Assembly (NCBI RefSeq): GCF_000756775.1
Contig: NZ_CCSF01000001.1
Coordinates: 3,038,001 to 3,102,000, forward strand
DNA: 64,000 nt
Direction of reading: 5' to 3'
From: Pseudomonas saudiphocaensis
GTDB taxonomy: Bacteria; Pseudomonadota; Gammaproteobacteria; Pseudomonadales; Pseudomonadaceae
Below are positions 30,227 to 38,909 of the stretch, one piece after another (position 1 is the first letter of the stretch; each line of letters opens with the position of its first letter). The notes beneath the pieces are model-generated. The model had not been told where the DNA came from and made no database searches. It saw only the letters and a list, made by a program, of their open reading frames with translations. The translations under genes were made by a program, and so were the position numbers.

Positions 30227-32548
30227 GTGAAGCAGCGGTTTTTGTCCTCACCCAGGCTTCCCCAGATCTCGCTGCTATCGCTCTGCACCGCGACGCTGGT
30301 CTTTATGTGGGGACTGCATGCGCAGCAGGAAGCGACATCACGCAAGGAGGCCCTGGAGGCAAAGGCGGCCGAGCATCTCAATCTGGCAAGTATCACTGCG
30401 GAAAACCTCCGGCAACTGGTTGATCGTGCCCAGGTGATTGGGCGGATCACGCAGGTCGAGGAGGGCAGCCTGAGCCTCGATGGCCGCAGCATGGTACGGA
30501 TGCTGGCCGAAGATCCGGTTCTAAAACGCATGAGCCTGCACGACGCGAGCGGTTTGCTGCTGTCGTCCAGCCACGCGGATGAACTCCAGCAATTGCCCGA
30601 GCAGTGGCTGCTGGAGTTTCAGGAGCACCGGGCGCTTTATGGGTCCAAACCCTACTTGCCACGGTTGTTGGTAGAGGAGGCATCGTCACCCAGCTGGCGT
30701 CTGCCTTTTCTCCTGCCGCTGAACAACCCGGCTACCGGAGCCTTGGAGCGCATTCTTCAGGTCCAGCTGGATATCGGCTATCTGGCAATTCTGTTTCAGA
30801 ACACCGATCTGGGCGGCAGCGGCCTGGTGCGCTTGCTGGACAGCGGCGATCATGAGCGCCTGCACATCAGCGACCGTGGCGTGATGGTGATGGGCACGCG
30901 CCTGAGCCATGGTTTGCCGCACGGTGAGCAGACCAGCGGGAAAACCACGCACTACGGCGCCGGTCAGGCATACCAGAGCCTCTATAGCCGCGTCCGTGAA
31001 CGCGGTTTCAGTGTGGTAGTCAGTCAGCGCTACGAGGAAATCCTCAGATCCCAGCGGCTTACCTATGTCCGGCAGTTCTGGATGAACCTGGGCATGTCCG
31101 TGCTTATCCTTGGTTGCATGTTCTGGGTGCTGCGTGTGCTGCGCCGGCGACAGGAGGCCTTTCTCGCGCTGGAGCAGGCGCACCGCGTCAATCAGGAGCT
31201 GATCGACAAGCTGGAGGACGAGCATCGTCGTAGTAGCCATGCCGCCGCGACGGATCATTTGAGCGGCCTGCATAACCGCCGCCAGTTCATGGAAAACGCC
31301 ACGGCAGCCCTGGTGCGGCAGCGCAACTTGCGGCGCTTGATGGCCATCCTGTTTATCGACATGGACCGCTTCAAGTCGATCAACGACTCCCTCGGGCACA
31401 AGGTCGGCGACTTGCTGCTACAGGCGGTGGCCGGGCGCATCAGCCGGGCGCTGGAGCCAGAGGACCAGGCGGCACGCTTCGGCGGTGATGAATTCGTGGT
31501 GCTGCTGGCCGGGGACCGCACGGAGGAGCAGATCGACAGCTGGGTGCGCGCGTTGGTCGCGAAGCTCTCGACGGTGTATTCACTCGACGAGCATGAGGTC
31601 CATACCAGTCCGAGCATCGGCGTCAGCATCTGCCCGCGGGACGGGCAGGAAATTGACGATCTGATCCGTTATGCCGATGCCGCGATGTACTCGGCCAAGC
31701 AGTCGGGGCGTGGTCAGTACCGGTTCTTCGACCCTTCGCTGAACCTGTCGGACGTCGAGGAGTTCGCGCTGGAGCAGTCGCTGGGGGCGGCCTTGAACGA
31801 GCACCAGTTCGTGCTGCACTACCAGCCGCAGATTCGCCTGGAGACGATGCAGGTCGTCGGCTATGAGGCGCTGGTGCGCTGGCAGCATCCGCAGTTCGGC
31901 TTGCTCTACCCGGATCGTTTCATAGCCCTGGCTGAGCGCTGCGGCTTTATCGTCGAACTCGGCTGGGAAGTGCTGTATCTCGCCCTTGATGAACTGCAGC
32001 GCTGGCAGGCGCAAGGCTGCTCGGCGCGGATGGCGGTTAACATCTCGGCTTTGCAATTGCGTCAGGCCGATTTCAGCGAGCGCCTGTTGAGCGAGATGGG
32101 GCAGCGTGATCTCGAGTTTCACTGCCTGGAACTGGAAATCACCGAAACCTTTGCGGTGGATGCCGAGGGCCTGGCCATTGAGCATCTGCAGCGTTTGCGC
32201 AGCGCCGGCATGTACATCAGCCTCGATGATTTCGGCCAGGGCTATGCGGGATTTGCCCATCTGCACGCGCTGCCGCTCAGCCAATTGAAGATCGATCGGG
32301 CACTGATCGCGCCACTGTCCAACAGCTACGACGACAACCCCATCGTCACCTCCACCATCATTCTGGCCAAGCGCCTGGGTCTGGAAGTGATCGCCGAAGG
32401 TGTGGAAACGCGCGAGCAGCTGGTCTATCTCAAGCTGTCCGGCTGTGACATCGCTCAGGGCTATCACTTCAGCCGGCCGCTGCCCGCAGAACAGCTTGGC
32501 CCATATTCCCCATATACCGGCGCGGTGGAAAAAGCATGCGTTTCATAA
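30227..32548 (+). CDS. Membrane GGDEF-EAL protein (c-di-GMP synthesis/degradation)
   Basis: The product (about 773 residues) has a membrane helix near 14-31, a periplasmic sensor region of about 250 residues, a second helix (FWMNLGMSVLILGCMFWVL), a GGDEF domain and an EAL domain. The cyclase motif RFGGDEFV is intact, but the usual RxxD inhibitory site before it is EPED, so product inhibition is probably lost. The EAL domain keeps YEALVRW, ELEITET, DDFGQGY and EGVET and looks active. I chose GTG at 30227 because GGAAGGG lies 7 bases upstream; a GTG at 30212 is an alternative. It overlaps the next gene by 13 bases. Confidence 0.88.
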   Translation: MKQRFLSSPRLPQISLLSLCTATLVFMWGLHAQQEATSRKEALEAKAAEHLNLASITAENLRQLVDRAQVIGRITQVEEGSLSLDGRSMVRMLAEDPVLKRMSLHDASGLLLSSSHADELQQLPEQWLLEFQEHRALYGSKPYLPRLLVEEASSPSWRLPFLLPLNNPATGALERILQVQLDIGYLAILFQNTDLGGSGLVRLLDSGDHERLHISDRGVMVMGTRLSHGLPHGEQTSGKTTHYGAGQAYQSLYSRVRERGFSVVVSQRYEEILRSQRLTYVRQFWMNLGMSVLILGCMFWVLRVLRRRQEAFLALEQAHRVNQELIDKLEDEHRRSSHAAATDHLSGLHNRRQFMENATAALVRQRNLRRLMAILFIDMDRFKSINDSLGHKVGDLLLQAVAGRISRALEPEDQAARFGGDEFVVLLAGDRTEEQIDSWVRALVAKLSTVYSLDEHEVHTSPSIGVSICPRDGQEIDDLIRYADAAMYSAKQSGRGQYRFFDPSLNLSDVEEFALEQSLGAALNEHQFVLHYQPQIRLETMQVVGYEALVRWQHPQFGLLYPDRFIALAERCGFIVELGWEVLYLALDELQRWQAQGCSARMAVNISALQLRQADFSERLLSEMGQRDLEFHCLELEITETFAVDAEGLAIEHLQRLRSAGMYISLDDFGQGYAGFAHLHALPLSQLKIDRALIAPLSNSYDDNPIVTSTIILAKRLGLEVIAEGVETREQLVYLKLSGCDIAQGYHFSRPLPAEQLGPYSPYTGAVEKACVS

Positions 32549-33396
32549 GCGCCGCGGCAGGCCTGATCTGCACGCTGCTACTGCCGCTGGCGGCAATGGC
32601 GGAATGCACCCAGCCCAGCTTGCGCCTGGCGGTGATCCCGAAAAAAAGCATGCAAGTGACGATGCGTGAATATCGGCCACTCCTGAATCTACTGAGCGAC
32701 GAACTCAAGATGCCAGTGGATATGGTTGCGGTTTCATCCTACGAGAGCGTGATCGATGCGATCGTTTCCGGCGGGGTGGATATCGCCTGGCTGGGACCGG
32801 CCTCCTATATACAGGCCTATCTGCGAGAGCCCGGCATCGAGCCCTTCGCGAGCCTCACCCTCAGCGAAGGGCACTTCACCCCGGCTGGCCACCATTACCG
32901 TGCGCTGTTGATGGTGCGCCGTGACGGCGCCAGCGATCTGGATGAATTGCGCGGCGCAAGCGTTGCCTTGAGCGACCCGGCCAGCACCTCAGGCAGCCTG
33001 GTGCCAAAAACCGAATTCTCGGCTCAGACGAATTTGCCGCTGGAAAGATTCTTCAGTGCCGTAAGCTACAGCGGCTCCCACGACAACTCTCTGGATGCCC
33101 TGTTGGAAGGCAGGGTGGATGCAGCCTTTGTTGCCAGTGTGCGGGCCGATGCCTACCTAAGTGACGGCCGTATGGAGCGCGATACGCTCCGATTGCTGTG
33201 GCAGTCTGCCCCCATCTATTACGACCCCTACGTCTTTAGCGCCCGCATCTGCCCGGAACTGAAGGAACGGGTGCGCCAGGTCATGCTCAGTCATCCGCAG
33301 AGCCTTGCCGACTTCCTCAACATGCAGCACGCCTCCGGCGTTGCTCCGGTTGGCCATGCTGAATATCTGCCGTTATTAAAGCTGATCAATAAGTGA
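32536..33396 (+). CDS. PhnD-like periplasmic phosphate/phosphonate-family binding protein
   Basis: The 286-residue protein has a Sec signal peptide (cleavage after AMA, residue 22) and the PhnD fold features: LRLAVIPKK, then SYESVIDAIVSGGVDIAWLGPASY and GASVALSDPASTSGS. No ABC permease or ATPase is adjacent. Instead it overlaps the GGDEF-EAL gene, whose periplasmic domain could read the ligand state of this protein. Such binding proteins paired with signalling proteins usually sense rather than import. The ligand is unknown. Confidence 0.82.
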   Translation: MRFISAAAGLICTLLLPLAAMAECTQPSLRLAVIPKKSMQVTMREYRPLLNLLSDELKMPVDMVAVSSYESVIDAIVSGGVDIAWLGPASYIQAYLREPGIEPFASLTLSEGHFTPAGHHYRALLMVRRDGASDLDELRGASVALSDPASTSGSLVPKTEFSAQTNLPLERFFSAVSYSGSHDNSLDALLEGRVDAAFVASVRADAYLSDGRMERDTLRLLWQSAPIYYDPYVFSARICPELKERVRQVMLSHPQSLADFLNMQHASGVAPVGHAEYLPLLKLINK

Positions 33397-33402
33397 AGTC
33401 AC

Positions 33403-33547
33403 TAGGCTCTGTACGAAAAGTGCCTGCGCTCGGTGATGCTTCGTTAAAAACGGGTTCGGAATGCTCATTTACAGCTCGTAAACTCCGCTTCCTCACCCGT
33501 TTTTGCCTCGCCTGACCTTCGCTCGACGACTTTTCGTACACATCCTA
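33403..33547 (+). repeat. 145-bp MITE-like repeat, copy 1
   Basis: It starts TAGGCTCTGTACGAAAAGT and ends ACTTTTCGTACACATCCTA, giving imperfect terminal inverted repeats of about 19 bp (TAGG-T-TGTACGAAAAGT shared). A perfect inner pair AAAAACGGGT / ACCCGTTTTT makes it fold into a long hairpin. The outer TA on each side may be a duplicated target. It contains no gene. An identical copy in the opposite orientation lies at 60139-60283. Confidence 0.92.
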
Positions 33548-33573
33548 ATGCCTCGGTTGTAGGGCAATGCAGC

Positions 33574-33975
33574 TTACAAGCCTGGCGCGGCCAGCCAGGC
33601 GAGGTCGTCGGCACGCCTGCCGGTCCTGTCCAGCAGGCACGAGGCACTGTTGAGACTATCAATGGTGCCGCCCGTGAGGTCGCTGAGCAGAGCGCAATCG
33701 GTATCCCTGAACTTGATCCATAAACGCTGTGCATCACGCAGCTGCCTTTGCTGCTCCGTCGTCAGTCCCTGCATGGCCGCCTTGTAGCTCTGATTTAGGC
33801 GCGCGTCCTGCCTTTTTAGCTCACTGTCGATGCAGTCGAGCATATTCAGCGTCAGACCATTGGAGGCATCCATACACTCGCCATAGGCTTCGCTGTAGCT
33901 GTTCTCCGTCGCGCCTGCGCCCAGGCTGAACAACGTAATGGCGGATGCCAGAAGCCAGCTTTTGATTGATTGCAT
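33574..33975 (-). CDS. LprI-like (DUF1311) secreted protein
   Basis: The 133-residue protein has a signal peptide (cleavage near GAGA, residues 19-22) and the LprI/DUF1311 pattern: several cysteines (ECMD, DCID, DTDCALL, ASCLLD), LNQSYKAAM and QRLWIKFRDTDC. Family members include periplasmic lysozyme inhibitors; that role here is an inference. I start at the ATG at 33975 because AGGG lies about 7 bases before it; a GTG 9 bases upstream is possible. The remaining gap to the island (33976-34175) holds no gene I can see. Confidence 0.75.
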   Translation of the reverse strand: MQSIKSWLLASAITLFSLGAGATENSYSEAYGECMDASNGLTLNMLDCIDSELKRQDARLNQSYKAAMQGLTTEQQRQLRDAQRLWIKFRDTDCALLSDLTGGTIDSLNSASCLLDRTGRRADDLAWLAAPGL

Positions 33976-34175
33976 GATAAGCACCCTGCGATCCCTGGAG
34001 ATTGGAGGCTAGCTTGGCGGGGCTAAAGCGCTACCTGACGAAGGAATGTTTTCTGCTTGGTTAGTTTAGGACAGTAAACGGTATTTCTAATGTAGAGCGG
34101 GCAGGAGTGCGTTGGGCTAAGGAAACCTGAAGCGATTTGTTAGGGAGCTGCTAGGGGACGGCAGAAAGGTACAGA

Positions 34176-34249
34176 AAAGCCGCGCAATGCGCGGCTTTGA
34201 AGGTGGTGGGCCCACACGGATTCGAACTGTGGACCAAAGGATTATGAGT
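34176..34249 (-). other. attL: truncated tRNA copy
   Basis: It repeats 51628-51701 with three substitutions, including the CCA end, the T arm and the anticodon-arm part of the tRNA, then departs after GGATTATGAGT. The substitutions in the T arm show it is not maintained as a tRNA. It also carries the GCCGCGCAATGCGCGGC hairpin that follows the tRNA. Confidence 0.92.
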
Positions 34250-34516
34250 TGCCTAGAAACGCTGCAAGCCTAGAGAAATCGGGCGTAGCTTAGGGTAGGT
34301 ACAGTTAGCTGAAAGTAGCGTCGTAGAGCGGGTTAAGCGTAATTGAGCGTAATCTGTAAAAGCTTGGCACTGTACCGTCAGTGTACTGATTTTCTGTACC
34401 CGGAAGGCCTTAGATCCGAAGCTCCTAGCTTTTTCTCAGGCTAAGCCAGCGCTCGTTTCAATTTGGGCCGTAGCATCCACTGCCCCCGGCTTTATTTCTT
34501 ACGCATGCAAAGTGAG
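34250..34516. other. Island left-end non-coding region with short repeats
   Basis: No gene is visible. It holds a repeated AGCGTAAT (in GGTTAAGCGTAATTGAGCGTAATC) and GGCACTGTACCG near 34366, which recurs as GGTACTGTACCG just inside the right end (near 51560). Such shared motifs near both ends are what integrase arm-type sites look like. Confidence 0.4.
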
Positions 34517-36577
34517 CTAGGCCATCTTAGAAATCAAGGGTGTTTCAAAATTGATTACGTTTACAGGAAGTCCCTCAATCATTCTTGTTAAGTCTGCGTG
34601 CTTCTCGCTGGTGGCTATTATGACTTGTCGCTCCATGCTGCGAGTTTCAGATGCTCTTTCAATGAATGTCTTGAAGTTGACTTCTTTAGTTTCTTGTTGG
34701 CGTGGTTCATCTAGAATAAGCAAGCCGAGGTGATTGGTATTTAGTCCTTCCAGATAGTTGTCTAAAGTTAGAAGGGAATATAGGTAGGCCCAGATAACCC
34801 TTATGTTGTCACTGGCAGAGGCCTCGGAGCCTAAGTCAACATCGTCAATTGAGGGCTTGTATGTGCGTTTTGAAATTTCAAAATCTTCAATGGGAGTGCT
34901 TTTGTATTCAAAGTCACTCAAGTTTTTCTTAAACTGTTCAGTTAGCTTTGCGAGCTTAATGTAGTCGTTGCGGCTAAAGCCATCCCACGGGAGCTTTGAA
35001 ATTGCGCCTACTACTCTAGACCACTCTAATTTTACGGCTGATAGTTTCTCTTTAATTTCGATCTCAAGTGTAAGAGTTCTTTCGATCGCTTCGATTTTTT
35101 CCTCAAGCAGAATTTCTTTCCTAAGTTGAGCTCTAGATGGGGCTCCTTTAACGTCAAGAAGACTTTCTTTTAGTGAGCGAATTTCAGCTCTTGTCAGATT
35201 TACTTTGTCTTGGGCCTGAAGGATCAGTGTCCTTTTGGTTAGCGCCTTGCTTTCTTCTCCTGCTCTTAGGGAGTCAAAAACTGAAAGCTGTTTCTCTAGA
35301 TACTTGATATTGTCGTCAATCCCTAGCGCAGACTGGTTGTGCATGTGGGGGAGCAACGAATCTTCTATTGGCTGATTGCAGGTTGGGCAGCGACCATTTA
35401 AGAATTTAAATTCTTCAGTGGAGCCGTAATCATGAATTTTTTTTATGTCTCGATATTTGCGTAATCCTTCCTTTACTGCTTGGATTCGCTTGTCAATAGA
35501 TCTGACGTAGTCTTCGCTGACGTCTATATCCGACAAAATAATTGAAATAGCCGACTCCTCTTCTGAAAGTTTTTTCATTAAGAGGTTGAGTTCTAGCTCT
35601 TGGGCGAGGGCTTTTGACTCATTTTCAGAAGTGGAGGTGAAAGTTGATTTTGATGTTGCTAGTTCGGTCTTAAGTTTTTCTAAGTAGCCGGACAGATTTG
35701 TTTTGCGGGACTCACTGTCTAAGACGTAAAGATCAGTTGAGTTGTTTATGGCTCCTTGCTTGCCGATGTCATCGCTGACGGTAGGCTCAACAAATGCGTA
35801 AATCTGTCGTGCGGTTGAAATAAGTTTTTCAATTGTTACAGTCCAGGTAGACTCAAGATCATTTCTTTTGACAAGCAACTGTTGTCTCTTTTTGTTGTTC
35901 TCTTGGATGTCTAGATCTAGGTTGTATTCAAGAACTCTGTTGGCGAGATCTTTGATTCCGAGGTAAGTAGGGAGTATGTTCAGAATTCCGCCCCAGCCTC
36001 TAGTTTGTTCAACATAATTTACTGAAAAAATTGACTCTAAGTAGAGGGGGCAAGTACTTCCATCATATTTGACAACTTGTGGGTCTTCTATTCCAAGAAA
36101 GTTCTCTAAGAAATTATGGAAGCCTCGTTCTCTAACCGCTGCGCCAGGATCTCGAACAAAGTAGTCTGTAAAGGAGGTGTCGGAAGAAAAATCGATACTA
36201 TCAATTTTTTTGGGATAAACTGATATTACTCGGCTTTTGTCTTCTATGCCGCTTCTTGATATTGTGATTGTCTCGCCTGTGCTGTTGGATATCTCTAGGC
36301 TGACTCTGGACTCTGTGACGAGCGCATACCTGCCATCGATTTTTTTAAGTTTGCTGGTTAGTGCAGACTTTAATGGGTTTTTCCTGCTGGGCCCTAAGGT
36401 TCCCTCTAGGCCTAATGCGTATACAATACTTTGCACGCAGGTTGACTTGCCTAGTGTGTTGTCAGCTCGAATAATATTCAGTCCATGAGTAAAGGGTATG
36501 TCTACTCCAAAGTTTCCTTCGTTTGTCTTGGATATTATTTTTAGTCTGTTTATCTTAAGCCTGCTCACGAAGGTCAC
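34517..36577 (-). CDS. ABC-three-component-like Rad50/SMC-type ATPase
   Basis: The 686-residue protein has an N-terminal Walker A-type loop, IRADNTLGKSTC (37-48, Ala38 replacing the first Gly), long coiled coils (about 215-380 and 415-570), a Rad50-like zinc-hook CPTC at 397-400, and a C-terminal Walker B, LGLLILDEP (617-625, Asp623-Glu624). This is the layout of DUF2326/ABC-3C ATPases, thought to sense invading DNA and drive an effector. It begins with GTG at 36577, or possibly GTG at 36568, inside the end of the middle-component gene. Codon use is AT-rich, unlike the flanks. Confidence 0.8.
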   Translation of the reverse strand: MTFVSRLKINRLKIISKTNEGNFGVDIPFTHGLNIIRADNTLGKSTCVQSIVYALGLEGTLGPSRKNPLKSALTSKLKKIDGRYALVTESRVSLEISNSTGETITISRSGIEDKSRVISVYPKKIDSIDFSSDTSFTDYFVRDPGAAVRERGFHNFLENFLGIEDPQVVKYDGSTCPLYLESIFSVNYVEQTRGWGGILNILPTYLGIKDLANRVLEYNLDLDIQENNKKRQQLLVKRNDLESTWTVTIEKLISTARQIYAFVEPTVSDDIGKQGAINNSTDLYVLDSESRKTNLSGYLEKLKTELATSKSTFTSTSENESKALAQELELNLLMKKLSEEESAISIILSDIDVSEDYVRSIDKRIQAVKEGLRKYRDIKKIHDYGSTEEFKFLNGRCPTCNQPIEDSLLPHMHNQSALGIDDNIKYLEKQLSVFDSLRAGEESKALTKRTLILQAQDKVNLTRAEIRSLKESLLDVKGAPSRAQLRKEILLEEKIEAIERTLTLEIEIKEKLSAVKLEWSRVVGAISKLPWDGFSRNDYIKLAKLTEQFKKNLSDFEYKSTPIEDFEISKRTYKPSIDDVDLGSEASASDNIRVIWAYLYSLLTLDNYLEGLNTNHLGLLILDEPRQQETKEVNFKTFIERASETRSMERQVIIATSEKHADLTRMIEGLPVNVINFETPLISKMA

Positions 36578-37034
36578 CGGAAATTAGTTTGTCAATAATG
36601 GTGTCGGTGAAAAAGGACTTGCTAAAGTTCTGCATGAATTCTTTTTCTTCCGCAAATACTTCTTCGTCGGCGTCAATTGATTTGGCGAATGTTAGGCCTC
36701 TAGTCGACAGCTTAATGCTTTTGGATGGCTCTAGTTCGAAAATTCCCTCGCCTAGTCCTATGTTGATAGCTCTATCCACTAGAGGGTCAAATCTGACATT
36801 TACAGCGGAAAAGAGATCTTGGATCTCAGAAAAATAATTCTTCCTCTTTTCGTGGGATGAAACCAAAGAGCTAAGCACTTGTATTTTTTTTACTCCTGCT
36901 TTATTCCCAGAGCTAAGTTTGAGCAGGACAAGAGCAATTAGAGATATTCTCCAGAGCGGTCTGAGTTCTGGCTCTACTGGGGTGCCGGTTTGTCGAAAGA
37001 CTACTCTATTTGGGATGGTGTCTAAGATATCCAT
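36555..37034 (-). CDS. ABC-three-component-like middle component
   Basis: The 159-residue protein lies between the ATPase gene (23-base overlap) and the first gene (adjacent, no gap). Size, position and helical, winged-helix-like character match the 'middle component' of ABC-3C conflict systems, which is thought to bridge ATPase and effector. There are no catalytic motifs. Assignment rests mainly on the three-gene arrangement. Confidence 0.65.
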   Translation of the reverse strand: MDILDTIPNRVVFRQTGTPVEPELRPLWRISLIALVLLKLSSGNKAGVKKIQVLSSLVSSHEKRKNYFSEIQDLFSAVNVRFDPLVDRAINIGLGEGIFELEPSKSIKLSTRGLTFAKSIDADEEVFAEEKEFMQNFSKSFFTDTIIDKLISGDLREQA

Positions 37035-37943
37035 TTATTCAAAATCCAAATTGCAGCGCATAAGCCAATCGGCAACGGTTCCGGTTGCAATGCAGTCCAG
37101 ATTGTCCTCGTGGAGCTTGCTTTTCTTGGCAAGGGCTTCTTTAAGAGCGGTTGCATGTTGAGTTGGACTTTTTTGTTGTGCTTCGAAGTACTCAACGTGT
37201 AGTTTTTCCTCCCTTTCCATCACTCCAGAAGTGATTTGAGAGTGGTATTCAGGATACTCCTGTTTTAGATCCTCAAGCATGTTCTGGGCGTAGATTGCCT
37301 GCTTAAACATTGCATCCCTAGCCTTCTCGATTTGATGTTGGGATGCTGGTTTAAGCTTTGATAGCTTCGTTTCTATGTTGCTTGCAAATTCTGACTTGTC
37401 GGCTTGGTAAGCACTTATGTCATTATCTGATATTGTTTTCCTTTCCAGTCGGAGCACTCTGATGCCTTGCTCTAATAGCTCCGACTCTTCTGTCTTAAAT
37501 GTGCTTCTGTCCCATACAAGAACGTGGAAATCTGTACTGTCAACGTAAGGTAGCTGGGCGGCAATTACTTCTGCTGTTTTTGTCGAGGCGTGAGCGTTCA
37601 GATGTTTTGATAGGTGGTTTGGTACGACAAGTATCCATCGCCTGATCTTGGTTGGGCCGAGGATTGATGACAGAACGTTGTCTTTGTTTTCTATGAATTT
37701 GTTGATGTCAGTTGTCATTTTGTCGCGCTGCTTTTCATAGAGCTGCGCCATAGTGCAAAGCTCTTCAGGGCAGAAAGCTTGATAGGCATTGCCGCAGAAG
37801 GAAAATCCTTCAATTCCGGCATCTCCATTATGCCTGTCGGGTATGGGGACATAGTTTTCTTGTCCATGTTTTATTCTGAGAAGATCATTTACATGCTCTT
37901 CCCATTCCTTTCTTTCCCATACTTTATTTGGGCTGATTTCCAT
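37035..37943 (-). CDS. ABC-three-component-like effector with possible nuclease-like N-terminus
   Basis: The 302-residue first gene of the module has an N-terminal region, RHNGDAGIEGFSFCGNAYQAF (residues 38-58 approximately), that resembles the GDxGxDG...QxK core of Mrr-type restriction folds. Asp41 and Glu45 fit, but the lysine expected after Gln55 is absent (QAF). It may be an inactive or altered nuclease, or only a binding fold. The C-terminal half is helical and could be the shared ABC-3C C-terminal domain. A 106-base AT-rich gap upstream probably holds the module promoter. Confidence 0.6.
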   Translation of the reverse strand: MEISPNKVWERKEWEEHVNDLLRIKHGQENYVPIPDRHNGDAGIEGFSFCGNAYQAFCPEELCTMAQLYEKQRDKMTTDINKFIENKDNVLSSILGPTKIRRWILVVPNHLSKHLNAHASTKTAEVIAAQLPYVDSTDFHVLVWDRSTFKTEESELLEQGIRVLRLERKTISDNDISAYQADKSEFASNIETKLSKLKPASQHQIEKARDAMFKQAIYAQNMLEDLKQEYPEYHSQITSGVMEREEKLHVEYFEAQQKSPTQHATALKEALAKKSKLHEDNLDCIATGTVADWLMRCNLDFE

Positions 37944-38049
37944 AGATTTCCCGTACGAGGCTAATGCGCGTCATGCCAATGTACAAAGCGTGATAATGCT
38001 AGATTTTAAGTATTTGGGGCAGACCACAATTTTTACACTCCTTTTGTAT

Positions 38050-38820
38050 CTATAAATTCTGCATCGTTCGGCACTTAGGAAACGCCGAGCATCCCCAAAA
38101 CTGCTGCCCCGCGTTTGCCCCTGATTTCACCGTACGGATTAGCAGCGCACTGCCACATTTCGGGCACTGTCGCTCAGCTGTCGGGTCGCTTCGGCGTTTG
38201 AGGTTTTGCACATGCTCGCGGTGGGTGGCGAGGGTCGGCGCGCGGCGACCGGTTTGCAGGGCGTGCAGCATGGCGTCGACTTCAGCCTCGCTGAGTACAG
38301 GCTGCCGGAATGATTTGATATAGCGGATAAAGCCGATGCCTTGAGTCACGTTAGCCGGCACCTCGGTTTTGAAGGTGCTGCCGCCGACAAAGGTGATCAC
38401 CGAGTGCAGGTGCTCCGGGTTTACGCCAAGGGTGGCTTCCAGGGCTTTGAGGTGCTTGTAGTTCTGCCGTAGTGGGTTCTGGAATTTGAAGGTGCGCTTG
38501 TAGAGCTTCTGCGTCCACTGCGCTTGCTTCTCGCTGCCGAAGATCCAGCCGCTCATGTTCTTCGTTTCCAGCACGAAGATGCCGTAAGGCGATAGGAATA
38601 CGTGGTCGATCTGCGTGGTGCCGTCTGGCGTGTTCAGCGTGACGTTGTGCAGGCGACGGTAGGTTTGCTTATCCAGCTGCCAATGGGCAAACAGCCGCAC
38701 CAGGAGTTCGCCGATATGACCCTTGGCCCAAGGCGACTTGAGAAGGGTGATCAGAAACACTGCTGGTGTAAACCAGACCAGCATTCCCCAGACCTGCGCG
38801 ATGATGGGGGAGAAGTCCAT
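38050..38820 (-). CDS. NERD nuclease-related protein with zinc ribbon
   Basis: The 256-residue protein has a membrane segment at the N-terminus (about 8-26), a NERD domain (about 33-145, with TTQIDHVFLSPYGIFVLETK, where Asp and the ExK-like ETK are the nuclease-type residues), and a C-terminal topoisomerase-type zinc ribbon (CPKCG...CSAFPKC). It would be anchored at the inner membrane with the nuclease-like domain in the cytosol. A role in processing foreign DNA is inferred from the island context. Confidence 0.8.
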   Translation of the reverse strand: MDFSPIIAQVWGMLVWFTPAVFLITLLKSPWAKGHIGELLVRLFAHWQLDKQTYRRLHNVTLNTPDGTTQIDHVFLSPYGIFVLETKNMSGWIFGSEKQAQWTQKLYKRTFKFQNPLRQNYKHLKALEATLGVNPEHLHSVITFVGGSTFKTEVPANVTQGIGFIRYIKSFRQPVLSEAEVDAMLHALQTGRRAPTLATHREHVQNLKRRSDPTAERQCPKCGSALLIRTVKSGANAGQQFWGCSAFPKCRTMQNL

Positions 38821-38909
38821 TTCTAACCCTAAGTAATCCTAAGTTACCGGATAGTACCGAAAGTAGGCGTAACTGGAGAAAGAAATCTGGCGGATAAATC
38901 GTCCTGCAA

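Noticed and set aside
34204-34249. tRNA-like sequence considered as a second tRNA gene
   Set aside because: Only the 3' half is present, the 5' half and D arm are missing, and the T arm carries substitutions. It is an attachment-site remnant.
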